Below are positions 35,601 to 46,885 of a stretch of DNA of 64,000 nt, piece after piece. How positions within the stretch are numbered: the stretch's first letter is position 1; each line of letters opens with the position of its first letter. The notes beneath the pieces were generated by a model. It ran no database searches. It was not told the origin of the DNA and worked only from the letters and a program-made list of their open reading frames with translations. This DNA is from Syngnathus acus (taxonomy: Eukaryota > Chordata > Actinopteri > Syngnathiformes > Syngnathidae): the NCBI RefSeq assembly GCF_901709675.1, contig NC_051091.1, positions 1,609,967-1,673,966 of the forward strand. The letters run 5' to 3'. Both the position numbers and the translations under genes were made by a program.

Positions 35601-38600
35601 CATGAACTCTCGCAGCTCTGACTTGACGGCTTGGTCCTCAGGTGAAAGCGCTAAGAATAACTTCACTGCCACGGCCAAATGTTAGCGTTGGCTAAAGGTC
35701 AAAAACTGCTGCACAAACTCAAACAGTCTGGAGTGCGTGACTCCACGAGACATTTTACTCCATATGTGCAACGATATCAAGCATCCATTATCCATACTGA
35801 TGATGGTGTCACTGCAGGACCGACACAGCGAGCGACACAAAGAGTCTCGTGTGAACCTGCGGCCGCCGAGCCACTCTGCTACCTACGCCACTGTGTCCGC
35901 TTGGCACCACCAGCCTGAGAAGCTCATCCTGGACGCCTGCGGGTACGAGGCAACTGTAAGTCCTACCCTAACCTAATTAATCATTCCAATATTTTGAGAT
36001 AACAACACACCTCCTCCCTAACATTACCTTATTATATACATTTGATGATAGTCTCCGTGAATGTCTAACCTGGTGTGTTCTAATGGCAGTACTTAGGTTC
36101 AATGATAATCAGGGATCTACGGGGGATCGAGTCCACACAAGATGCCTGTGCTAAAATTAGGGCAAGTATTCCTCAAAATATTCATCCATTCATTATCTGG
36201 ATACAGATTTTTTTTTCAAATAAGAATTATTGTTTTCTTTGCAGAAGTCAAAGGATTCTAGAAAGGGTCCTGTTGTTATACTCTCCATTACCTACAGGGG
36301 CGTCAAGTTTATTGACGCAGCCACAAAGGTAATGACGAAAAGCCTCCGGGAAAGCATGTGCGTTTTCTTTCATTCTTTTCCATCTCTCCCGCTAGATCAT
36401 AGTTGCAGAGCACGAGATCCGAAACATCTCCTGTGCTGCCCAGGACCCGGATGACCTGTGCACGTTTGCCTACATCACCAAGGACCTGAAAAGTGGCCAC
36501 CATTTCTGTCATGTCTTCACCACGGTGGAGGTGGTAAGTGCCGGAAGACCATTTTATCCGGAGTATGAGGCCGTATTGAAAATGCCATTTGGGCAATTTC
36601 CCGCAATTACACAGACGCAGACGTACGAGATCATCCTAACTCTGGGCCAGGCTTTCGAGGTGGCCTACCAGATGACCATGCAGGCCAGACAGAGACACTT
36701 TATCCCCCACTCGTCCCTGGGCTCCGAGGTCGTCGAGACCAAGAGCAGCCGACCCGCGTCGCAGGCGTGGAGCAGCATGAGGCGATCAGCAGTGAGTAGT
36801 GGCACTATTATTATTCTTTGAATGGATTTACCTAATACGAAGGACTGAGTTTGTCAGAGTCATCTTCCATTGAGTTTGTTCAGGAAGTTGCCCACGCACT
36901 CTGTTGACACATGGCAATTTTCAGCCAAAACGGCCTCCCAACTCATTTTTACGTATACAAATGCTTGCGGTGCCAAGTGAGAAATGACGCAAACTTTTCG
37001 TGAGCTGCCTAGTTCTGAAAATGAAACAGACCGATCCGAATTGTAACTATGAAGAAGGTAAGCAGAGCTGCATGGTTGCAGAGTCCTCGCGCACGCACCG
37101 TTGGAGAAGCATGGGCACAATGCTAAGTGTGTCTTTTAACCTGTCCTTGTCTTCTTGTCTTCTTGGTGCTGCTGTCGCCCGCCGCCGCCGCCGCCCACCA
37201 GGGTGCCCCCGCGCTCGAATGCCGCTGCTGTCACTGTCACACGTGCACCACCCACCGTCCTACCTTCCTCCCGTTGCACTCCGTTAGCCCCGGAGTTCAG
37301 GTCCTTCTCTTTCCTTGCCTCTACTCACCCCCCGGCTGCCGTCGCACACCCGCTCACGCACCCCCTTCCCGGCTGCCACCTTCATCATCTTCCTTTCCTA
37401 CCACCGCAGATTCCATTTCCCTCTCGCCATCTTTCCTCATGAACGACGTGAGCGCAAGTGTCGCAGTTTAGCTGAATTCCCGGTTGTGCTTGGTGGATGC
37501 TTTCATTCATTTGAATTTGAAGGTGACTGAGTGTAAGCTGTGCCCGTGGGATGTGTGGTCAGTATGTTTGGGTTTTTTTTTTTTTGCCTTCTGCTGTGGG
37601 TCGCTCAACACAGGACGTGACACAAGAAGGCCTGAGAGGAATCCAGAATCTCAGAATTGTGAGGCAGATGTTCTAACCACTATGCATTTTCTTTCGCTCA
37701 ACTCAGCACTTTGTAAACAAGCAGCTAAAACAAAGTGCTGCACTTAAATAGGAAACGGAACATAAAACATTAGACAACTGAACAATTTAAAAATAACAGT
37801 AACAAAGTTCAAAACAAGACAAGTCAGGTGAGTTTCAAACTTCCACAGTAGGTGTCTAATGTGCACCGAGAGGTCATTCCATACTTTGAGACAAGTGACA
37901 CAAAAATTTCAACAAAATATCTGCTTAGACTTAGGTACCTTTAGGAGCAGCTAGTCAGTCACCTGACCTGAAACACTGAATCGTAGCATAGGGAAGAAAC
38001 AGCGCGTCAGATCCCTGACTGTAGAGTAGGGCTGTCACTAAAACTATTCAAGGTTTTTAGGATCAATTATTCTGTTGATTAATTGAATAATATATATCTT
38101 TTTTTAATTAAGGCCCAAATTTGAAAATTCATAACGCTTAGCCTATCCAGAGCTAACTTTGCGCAAAAAAAAAAACGGGTGTACCCTGAACTTTTTGTCA
38201 GCCAATCCCAGGGCACATACAGACACTCATCCACACATGGACAGTCAACCAAATGGGAATGTGGGAGCTACCGGGAGAAACTGAACAAAAGGATCATGCG
38301 ACACCCCCACCCCCATCCCACCCCAGAACAAGGCCCGAGCTGAGATTCAAACCCAGAACCTCAGAAGTGTGAGGATGTGCAAACCACTCATCCACTGTAC
38401 TGTGTGGGCTGAACAAGTGTTGTCTCTGTCCTGCTTGAGTTGTGGCATTATTATTTCCGGGGTGTTCGCTCACCGCGGCGGCCCGCGGAGCCCGTCAATC
38501 ATCCATGTGGTGGATTGAGCCCCGAGCGCCTGCGATCGGTCGCTGATCGATCGCCGGGCCGTGGAGGGGAAGCCTCCTCCGCTGACACCCGTCTCACACA

Positions 38601-38637
38601 ATCCCTCTCGTCCCTTCCACCCTCCCCTTTCCAATAC

Positions 38638-38668
<31 letters not shown>

Positions 38669-38807
38669 CTCCTGCTCCACCCGGCAGATCGACCCCCTGG
38701 AGACGGACGTCGACATGCACTCCTTGGGCAGCACCTCCTGGATTTTGGACCAGCACGACGCCAACAGGCGGCCCGTCAGCACCAAGTACGAGACCACCAT
38801 ATTCTGA
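18923..38807 (+). CDS. anks1a: ANKS1A: two SAM domains and a PTB domain; ankyrin part not seen
   Basis: ANKS1A (Odin) is a cytoplasmic adaptor for EphA receptors. Exons: 18923-19240, 22516-22582, 27165-27280, 32336-32434, 32905-33051, 34604-34711, 34966-35133, 35818-35955, 36090-36161, 36245-36328, 36396-36533, 36615-36791, 38688-38807. The joined frame is 583 aa, or 566 from the ATG at 18974, which has good Kozak context. Order: Ser-rich linker ([22 protein letters not shown]), SAM1 ([19 protein letters not shown]), SAM2 ([17 protein letters not shown]), linker ([17 protein letters not shown]), PTB ([40 protein letters not shown]), ending [14 protein letters not shown] and the SAM2 sequence favour ANKS1A over ANKS1B, as does ilrun/snrpc synteny. 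Human ANKS1A is about 1,130 aa, so the N-terminal ankyrin half is missing. The intron after 36161 has a GC donor. Confidence 0.9.
20458..20488. repeat. (CA)n microsatellite
   Basis: About 15 uninterrupted CA units in an anks1a intron. A TCCATCCATCTGTCTG-type short repeat follows at about 20508-20555. Confidence 0.95.
20792..20818. repeat. (TA)n microsatellite
   Basis: About 13 TA units in an anks1a intron. Confidence 0.9.
23622..23655. repeat. (CA)n microsatellite
   Basis: About 17 CA units in an anks1a intron. Confidence 0.95.
24551..24665. mobile_element. LINE L2-like 3' fragment
   Basis: The run CATCCATC, then GGCTGGAACACATCCCAGC, a line resembling ACCCTGGATTGATCGCCTGTCAATC, then ACGCACAAACAAAC follows the order of the 3' part of L2/Maui-type repeats in fish genomes. 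It is degraded and short. Confidence 0.4.
25913..25931. repeat. (GA)n microsatellite
   Basis: Simple GA tract at the left edge of the GC-rich internal promoter. GAGC and GAGA repeats continue nearby (25966-25982 and 26160-26185). Confidence 0.9.
25930..27076 (+). promoter_or_regulatory. GC-rich internal promoter of anks1a
   Basis: After a (GA)n tract the sequence becomes strongly GC- and CpG-rich from about 25,950 to 27,370, in contrast to the AT-rich introns around it. It leads directly into the open frame starting at 27074/27077. This is the layout of a CpG-island promoter and 5' UTR for a short transcript. No TATA box was noticed. Confidence 0.5.
27077..27280 (+). CDS. anks1a: Alternative first coding exon of anks1a (AIDA-1-like short form)
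   Basis: This exon reads through the SAM1 acceptor (AG at 27163-27164) into the same frame, adding an N-terminus beginning [18 protein letters not shown] and continuing [10 protein letters not shown]. The short AIDA-1 forms of the paralogue ANKS1B begin with a closely similar MWQCH peptide and the same SLLKRFPL motif before SAM1. The phase matches both uses: the upstream exon ends in G and joins AT, while the long exon reads GCA GAT. A protein from this start would be 484 aa, with both SAM domains and the PTB. Two adjacent Mets (27074, 27077) are possible starts; the second matches the paralogue. Confidence 0.65.
27916..27939. repeat. Poly-C tract of 24 bases
   Basis: An uninterrupted run of 24 C in the intron after the SAM1 first exon. 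Its complement is a poly-G run. Confidence 0.95.
32076..32165. mobile_element. LINE L2-like fragment
   Basis: GTCCAAAGACAGCTGGGAAA followed by GGCTCCAGG and CCCTAAGCGCTATGC matches by eye the block just upstream of the 3' end in fish L2-type repeats (CAGCTGGGATAGGCTCCAGC, CCCTAAGC). Degraded. Confidence 0.4.
33607..33632. repeat. (TTC)n microsatellite
   Basis: T-rich run followed by about seven TTC units in an anks1a intron. Confidence 0.9.
37590..37690. mobile_element. LINE L2-like 3' fragment
   Basis: Ends AATCTCAGAATTGTGAGGCA then GATGTTCTAACCACT, the usual end of fish L2-type repeats (CTCAGAACTGTGAGGCAGAT, GCTAACCACT). It lies in the last anks1a intron. Confidence 0.45.
38020..38105. 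mobile_element. Interspersed repeat (GGGCTGTCACTAA type)
   Basis: AGGGCTGTCACTAAAACTAT followed by several ATTAAT/GATTAATTGAAT words resembles a widespread fish repeat that opens GGGCTGTCACTAACGATTA and continues with ATTAATCGATTA. Assignment by memory only. Confidence 0.35.
38165..38405. mobile_element. LINE L2-like 3' fragment
   Basis: Consecutive blocks follow the order of fish L2-type 3' ends: GTACCCTGAAC, CAGCCAATCCCAGGGCACAT, GACACTCATCCACAC, GGAATGTGGGAG, GGCCCGAGCTGAGATTCAAA, CCTCAGAAGTGTGAGG and AAACCACTCATCCAC. It is in the last intron of anks1a, just before the terminal exon. Confidence 0.6.
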
Positions 38808-39295
38808 GGCCCCGCCCGCCCGCCCTCTCTCTCTCTCTCTCTCCTAATCAGACCCCCTCAACCCGTGCCCCCTTGCATCCGGTTGGCAATCCACGCACAG
38901 TTGGAGCCCCGTGCCTTCTCACTGTGACGGTGTAGCCACCCCTCAGGGCTGCCTCCTCCTGCACCTCCACGTTTTGTTTTTCTGCCCAGCAGCCTCCTAC
39001 GAGGATACCCCCCCCCCCTCTCCCCCTGACTGCGGCTGGGGATGCCCCCTCCCTGGACTGAGCTCATTTTTTTCCCTTGCATTTCCAACCCCTTGATAGA
39101 TCGCAGAGGTTGCTTATTTGTAAATTATGTCAAAGCAAAGGATTTTTCATTTTTGGACTTTTTTTGTTTTGTTTTTCTTTGTCCGTGTGTAGCCTCTCTT
39201 GTCTTACCAGGCATCTACCACTGTGAGACTATGAGGAGGAAGAGGATGCCAAACCAATGAGCAGTTTTGTTTTTGTTGTTATTTTCTATGCATTT

Positions 39296-39336
<41 letters not shown>

Positions 39337-42300
39337 ATGGGTCACTAACACACTTTGCTGCACTTTGAGGAGGTCGGCAGCCCGATGTCATGTCATGGCC
39401 CCCCGTGAACACCACCCAAGACTGTACGCTTCCAACACACTTGAGTGAGAGACTGAGGGGGACGGGGGGGTTGTGGGGGTCTCTGCTCTGGCCTTGTAAC
39501 TTGCCCTGTGCCTCTCAGCATCACGGTAGCACCGAGAGACAAAACCAAGTAAAAAAAAAAAAAAGAACAAACACTGTGTTGACACATGGCACTATCCCTT
39601 TGAATATTTCAGCCGAGGCATCCGTTTTGTGATACTCTTTTGATAGGCCGAGGCCGGCTAAAACATCATGTGAGACGATTTTTGTAAATGGAATCCAAAC
39701 ATCCCCTGAAAAATTATGGAGGGCCCGAGCACGCATTTTCCCCGAAATGAACATCTCATTATCACGCTTAAATGTGTGTGTCGCGTCACATTTCAAGAGG
39801 AACCAAATAATTTGTTGTGTGTTGTGGTGATAACGAATGGATTTGCTATGCTGAGATCCACACACACAAACACACAGCTTCATTTTGTTTGAAAGATGTC
39901 ATTGTGGCGACAACACACTTTTTGCCACCCCCGCCCACTGTCCCTGTGTGTGTTGGCAGACTGTTAAAGGTGAACTGTGCGTGTTTGTGTGGCACAGTAT
40001 CAACAGCTGCCTACTGGCCACCGTGTTCTGACTGTTAGCTTCCACTGGTGATGCATGATTGCAATGTTTTGTCGCTGTTTTGGTGCCTGTGGCAAGTCGG
40101 GCCGGTCTGTCTGCGTGTGTGTGTGTATGGCGTCTCTCATCCAGTTCCGTCCATCGCCTCGGTTTGAACATCCCCAGTCAGTCAGCCAGCCGCTTCCATC
40201 CCACCGTCCGTCCATCTTCATCCCGCCGTCACGACGTCACGCATCTTCACCTGTCTCGTGCGTCACCATGGCAACCTGCTCGTATGGCTACAAAGCAAGC
40301 ATTTATTTAAGCCAGACGTTCAGAGCTTCGTATACTACGTATAAGCCTAACCTAAACCCAAATACGGCTCCCAGGGTACCCAAGTCGATGGACGCGGATT
40401 TATTGACACGTTCATTTTGCGAGATGGCGGAAGCTCACTGTTCGGCTTCCACTCGTCTCAGTTTTAGTTCTGAACAAGCTCTTCTTTGAGTTTCAATTTT
40501 GATTTCTAAGGCAGCAAATACAGTGATGCCTTGAGATACTATTCCAGCAAGAAAAAAATACAATGTGTTTTTTTTTTTTATGAGAAAATATATTTCAAGA
40601 AATATTCTATGAAGTAAAAATACAACTTGCTCCTCATTCTAGTGTGTGTACCTTGGCCAACTGCAGGCACCATAAGATAACAGAGCCACATAGATGCTAA
40701 TTGTTAGTCCACGAGGCTGTCTGGACTTTTTTCATTGTATGTTATCATTAAGGTAGCAGAAGCTGTGTTTGTTTATATACAATTAATGGATGGATGTGTA
40801 ATTCTCAGTTTTATCTTTGTTTTGCCAGTAAGTTACAGCTAAGAGTAGAAATAAATAGCTTGAAGCCTCTTTGTTGAAGAATGTTTACGAATTATATCTG
40901 CCAAACTCCCCAAAAAAGAAAAATCCATTTGTTGGCTTGTATCTTGAAAAACAGAAGTTGGGTCACTGGTATCTCAAGGCACCATGGTATTGAAATCTAT
41001 TACACCTCTACGATGGAACCACTAAAAGTTGAAGAGTGACTCAAATTGAAAATACTTTTGTGCAAAATCTATATGCCTATTAGCATGTAAAGGATAAACG
41101 TTTGTCTTTGTCTTTCACCACAGAAAAGATGTTTCTGTTTGGTTCCTATGCTGGTTTTGGTCAAACTATGGTTGGGTTTGACTTAATTGCAAATGTTTTA
41201 TTGCTCTTCAAAAATGGTCTTCTATAAAACTTCTCTTGTGTTTCACTTTAGATTTTGAGCTCTATGTTAGGCCGGCAGCAAACACGCCGGCCTGAATTAA
41301 TTGTGCACTCTTTTGGTGGCTTTCGTGTCCAGAAATGATCATGAATCCTCGTAGAACAACCAAAACTGTTGTGCAGAACAAGTTATACCTCGATGTGAAA
41401 CCTCAGCTTAGTGAGCATCTAAGGTATTAATTCGGTTTTGCTTTATTTTTGGATTTTCATTTTGTGACGTCACTACTGAAAAAAATACCAGAATAAACAA
41501 CCAAACATAAAAAAAAAAAAACCCACTCTAAATGGTTCCTAATTTGATTTGATCTATAATAGCCTGTTTATGCATCACTATAGCTGGGCCTGGCCCAATG
41601 CAACTTCCTAGAAGAAAATCCATTCCACCTCAACTCTGTAAATGTTCAAAATGGAACACTACAAAAGGTTTACTTTGATACTTGATTTGGACCGCTCTGA
41701 CGATAACTGCGCTCTCTGTTGGTAGCAGTCCAGAATGGAAATATTCCTCCCTGTCACCTGAGCGATGCACTTTGAGAAAAGGTTTGTGCAAAGGTTCTGA
41801 GGTCTAAACAGTGCTATTTAATTGTGCCCGTCACCATTATTTGTATGAAATCATTTTCAGATGAAGACAAATCCTGGTAAAGTGAAAATCATTTCGTAAT
41901 TGTTAATTGGTAGGGGAGGGGCAAGTCATGCCGGATGACACCGGGCCTTATTTTAGACAAGCCTCCTAGAATTAAAATTGCAGGCATTGTAATTGCACTG
42001 AATTGTATTTGTCAATATATAGTCCAAATTTTAGCTCTACATTTAATTTCCAAGGTAAATATTGATAGTCGGACCAGACTCCAGCAGCAGCAGCAGCAGA
42101 CATATGAAGCAAGTTGTCCGTCCGGGCGTGACGCAGGTGACACACCCACCGTGCGTGGTCTTGTTGAGTCTGTTAACATTTGGTGTTCTCCTTGTGTAGC
42201 TCGCCCCGACGTTCAAGTTCCCGGACACCAAGCTGTGAGTTGGCGAGCGAGTTCAAGCGGGGACGAGGTAGATGGAGCAAACCTACTCTTGACATTTAGA

Positions 42301-43769
42301 TCTCGCTGCGCATCCGCTCACGCTACCTATACACGCAGACGAAAAGGTAAAGCTGTCCGACATGGCCAGCTAAACAGGACTTTGAGAACCGCTCCCGTCT
42401 TGACAAAAAGGTCAGCTCGAACGGTCTTCCTGCCTGGCCTGTGTGCAGCCTGGCTCCTTGTTATGCAGGAACCGCGATGGCTTTGGAGCGCTGCATAGAC
42501 AGACGAGACGAGCATGTCAATTGAGACGCGGAGAAAACATTGAAGGAAACGACTGTACCAGCAATCAAAGCTTTGCCCATGTTTGTGGCCAGAGTTTGGG
42601 GTTTGTCAATGAAAATGTGATACTGTTTCCAATATTTCAAACAAACAAAAAAAAGCAATATTATATTCATGATATTAAATGATACAATGAGAAAAGCATC
42701 CCACAAGTCCGATATCAGCATTGTGTTTTTTGTCCATTTATGTCGCAGTGATGTCAATGCAAAGTATTCTGGGGCTCCTCCTGAGAAACATTGCAGCAAT
42801 TAAAGAGACCAACGGGAAGGTGAAATTATTTATAGCGGCAAAAAGCTGCGTACCACACAATGCCGTTAAACACAAGCATTCGACAAAACATGACCAAAGT
42901 CCTCAGCGGCCCGATAACATCATTTACAAAAACAAACAGAAAAACTCAAATGTGTTCTTATACATTTGCATATTTCAAAAAATATTTCTGTAGTCAAATA
43001 ACAAGGTTAAGTTAAATCCGTCTGGCTGCCATTTACACAAAACTCCACGGTGGATGTTTAAGATGAAGGCAATACAAAAAAAAAAAGAAGACAATTAAGT
43101 GCCATGATAGTGAAACAAACGGACATTAGTGTGCAGCAACATTCCTGCTGATCCAATCTTCTGTTCCCAGACACAAAATTGCTTGTTTTGCCATTTCCTA
43201 GGCTGACAAAACTACAAAATCTCGTCTTATAAACCTTTAAAAACAAAAGGAAATACTTAATGGCAGTGCTGACTTGACTCTCTTAGCCCTTTGTTATTCT
43301 TTAGTAAACCAAGTGCATTTCAATAAATTGGAACATCACGGACAACTTTTTATAGCTCAGTAATTGAAATGAAAAAGTCCATATGCAGTGTGAAATCCTT
43401 CCTGAATTTGCCATTTTGTGGATTATAGCTCCCAAACCCCTAATTCACCATTTCAAGAACAATCCAAATATATTCAATGAAATTCAAATGAGCAAAATAT
43501 TCCCCTTCATGTTTAATGACTGACTTTTTGAATTGAAATAGTCATCACAAACAATATTCCAATTTATGGAGATGAACTTGTACATCTGGAACCACATGGG
43601 AGGAATTTCATCTTGTTTAACACTTCGACATCTAATCTCATTTGATTCTCCGTACGGAAGCCAATACAGAGACAAACGCGTCTTCTTCAGTCAGCCGGTG
43701 ATGTCGCCATCAAGTAAGTGCAGGAGTCTGTGGAGATGATATGGTGAGGTCCCAAACATGCATTCATTG
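38808..43769. other. Convergent 3' flanks of anks1a and phc2
   Basis: The anks1a 3' UTR starts at 38808 with a (CT)n tract (38825-38843) and a (CA)n tract (39298-39331). AATAAA at 40850-40855, followed by a T/G-rich stretch, is a possible poly(A) site giving a UTR of about 2 kb. From the other side the phc2 3' UTR starts at 43769 on the minus strand; the nearest signal I see is ATTAAA at 43517-43512. The middle (about 41.0-43.4 kb) holds no gene I can support. Confidence 0.4.
39298..39331. repeat. (CA)n microsatellite in anks1a 3' UTR
   Basis: About 17 CA units within the presumed 3' UTR, about 490 bases after the stop codon. Confidence 0.95.
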
Positions 43770-46700
43770 CTACGAGTCTTTGAGCATGTTGATGCGTGCA
43801 AAGATCTTGAGCGCAGGTCCCAGTTTGATGTTCATGGTGCTCATTAGGTGGTCCTCCTTCAACAAGAGCAAAGCTTGGCCGTCAATCTCTTGGGAGCGGA
43901 ACTCGTCGGCGATCTCTTGACAGCCTGTGGATGACCAAAAAATGATTTGTCCCGCAATGGAACACTGACAAAGTATTGCACATCACCAAATCGTTTCTCC
44001 TGACCTGGTAACGAACAGATGAACTCGTACACTTCCTCCACGTTCCACTTGGTGGGGTCATTGGGTAAGAAAGGCTGACACAGAGCGGGCGAGGCGTCAA
44101 TGCCGGCGAGGACTTCCGGCTCTGAGGACGCCCTGCTCGGCTGCCGCTGGACGGGAGCCGGGGGCGGGGCGGGTGGTGCCGGGGGTCCCGAGCTGGCCGC
44201 CGACATCGGCGAAGTTGGTTCTTCGTAGCTGGACATCTCAGAACATGGACTGGACTCCTCTTGGCTAGGCTGGGAGGGATGCGGTGACGACACTGAGCCG
44301 CCCTGAGTCTGCTCTGGCGACGGGGACATCTTCTGAGAAGGTTGATGAAGGAAGCAACGAATGAAGCGAAAAGGCCAGTATAATAATCTAGATGTAGTGT
44401 AGGATTTGCTCAAATGGTGGCAAACATTTGAATGTTTTGCATACCCGCTTCTTGGCTTCGATGCTTGAGCAGCCTTGGCTTCTTCTGTGCCAGCGATTGG
44501 CTTGTTTGGCTTTCTCTGTGCGTAACAGTCTCATGCGCTTTGAGCAGCCCACACTGTACCTGTGTATAAAAATGCCATCGCATTATTTGGATTAGTAAGG
44601 GACTCTTGAATTTGTCATCATTAATAAAATAGTGATAATTGATCCCTGCGGACGAAAACCACATTTTGTTCTTCCGTTCTTTTGATTCCATTGGGTTAAA
44701 AAGGTTCATGTTGACTTGCCTCTTGGAACAAACCATGGAGCAGAAGCGCTTGGAACGCTTGAACGTGTAGGCAAAGTCCACCCAGCCGCAGTATTCACAC
44801 GTCAGCTTGGGCTCTTGATCATTTTCTGTCGAGACAGATCAGATTGATCACTTTGTGTTGATAAATAATATCAGTTAAACAACCAAGTCCATGATTGGTA
44901 ATCTACAAATGTATCCAATTAAATCTTCAGATTGGGTGGACAAATGAAAGATTGAGATTGGAGCTTTCTGCCTCACCCGTCTGATTCAAGTCTTCAGGAT
45001 CCGAGTCTGAGTTTGCCGCGTTGCTGACGGGAGTTTTGTCCGGGTCGGAGGACAGCTGGCTGTCCAGTTTCTTGGGGCTGTTGATGAGGATGGGGAGACG
45101 CTCCACCTGTTGACACACAAGGTTCCATTTCACAAGAGAGTTCAGTGATGAAGTGTCCATCATTAAAGGCAGAATCACAGACAAGCTGGGAGCTGTCAGC
45201 TCACATAGAGCGAGAGAGAATTTGCGCTCTCCGGTTGACAGAGAGAGAGAGAGAGAGAGAGAGAGCGCCACGGCTCGAGGCTAATCTAATCGAGTTTGGC
45301 TGCTGCCAAGGGGCGCCACTTACACACACTGGGAACGGCTCGGCACCCTCCTGGATGACAAAGCCCTCAATGACATGCGTGAGGACCTGCGGTTTGACGA
45401 TGGCCTGCGGCGGTTTGCTCTCGCCGTTGTGCGGTGCGACAGGCGTCGCCGCGCTGGGCGTCCCGCTGTCGTTTCCTGAGGTCGTGGGTGGAGGCGGGCT
45501 CCCGGGTGCAGGCACCGGCCTCTTGGTCGCACCCCCCACTAAGACATGACAAGATACGTTAAGGAGGAGGAAAAACTGGTTTTGGAGAAGCCCATTTGCG
45601 GATTCAAAAAAAAAAAACTCGTACTGTACTAAGTGTGCCAAAATATTACACATAAAACAGTCATGGTGAGTCACTGATTTACTTAAACAATGACTAGAAC
45701 GGCAATATAATTAGGACTGCACAATATGTAAAACTACTGCAGTACTGAATTGGATGTGTTCATCTGAATTTGCTCAGTCAAGAGACGCAAGCTGAAATGT
45801 GCATCGCCATCAAATAGTTGAACATTATCCATCTTGAATTGTCCTGAAAATGTTCCGTTACCTTGCGGTTGACCTTGTGGCACCGTGTCAGCTTTGGGAT
45901 GCTCTATCGGCTTCCTGGGTTGCGACGCCGTACTTTGCTGCTGTGGCGGTTGTGGCGTCGGTGCCGGGGGTGGCGGCGGCGGCGGCGGCTTTTGTTGCTG
46001 CTGCTGCTGCTGCTGCGGGCTGGAGGCTGCGCACGTCTCCCTCACCACCAGTGACGTTGGCTTATCTTTACACTCCTGAACCAGTGTTCGAGAGGCCTGC
46101 AGTTTCAAAGGGAAACAGAATGTTCTTGAGGGAGGGAAGTTGAAGGTCCTTTCCCGTTTATTTTCTTCAGTTTGGCTAAAACGCCCTTACACGTTGAGGG
46201 GATAAAGGACCACCTGTGAGTTGGCCAACGTACAGACAGATACATTTTGCAATATCCCTTTTTCTCCTGCCAATATTGTGTCACTGTTCTCGTATTTTAC
46301 ATGCCACACACGATGCCGATTACAGATGCATTGTGTTGTGTTTAAGGCCCACTACGCAGAGTAATGAAACTGAATGTGGTTAAAGTAGAAAATCTGAGAA
46401 AAAAAAAAAGGGGGTAACTTGCTCCTCATACATAGATATACTAAGTCACTGCAAAGGAAAAACTGCTATTGAGATTTTGGATCGTTACAAAAGTAGTTGC
46501 TGACGATTGGCTACTCATGAAAACTAGTTCTGAACATTGGTTTCAGAACCGCTCTAGGCCATTTTCTAGATCATACCGTGGGATGTATTTGAAGGTTGAT
46601 GGCTGTGAGCTGCACAGGCTGAGCTTTGGCCTGACTCGTCAGTGTGGAAGACGTTGATGAGGCAGCAGGCTGGAGCATGTGGTGACTTATGGTGGAATGG

Positions 46701-46849
46701 AAGATGCTGGCGTGCTGGCCAGGAGCGGCGGTCTGGTGCGATGCCGGTTTGGGTAGCACGGGAACGGGATGCGGCGACGGCTGAATGGACGCCGTCTGCA
46801 ACAGCTGACCCGAGCTCCTCTGGGAGGTTTGGCTGTGATGAACCACAAA

Positions 46850-46885
<36 letters not shown>

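Noticed and set aside
37155-37471. Possible extra anks1a exon after 37197 (CCACCAG acceptor, Pro/Ser-rich frame)
   Set aside because: The exon ending at 36791 joins the last exon at 38688 in phase, and the product matches the family without extra residues. The stretch is low complexity.
41935-42498. 187-codon plus-strand frame with six glutamines
   Set aside because: There is no homology I can see and its composition changes along its length. It lies in the convergent 3' flank, and the CAG run is short. A TAG acceptor-like site before LAPTFKFPDTKL was noted but is isolated.
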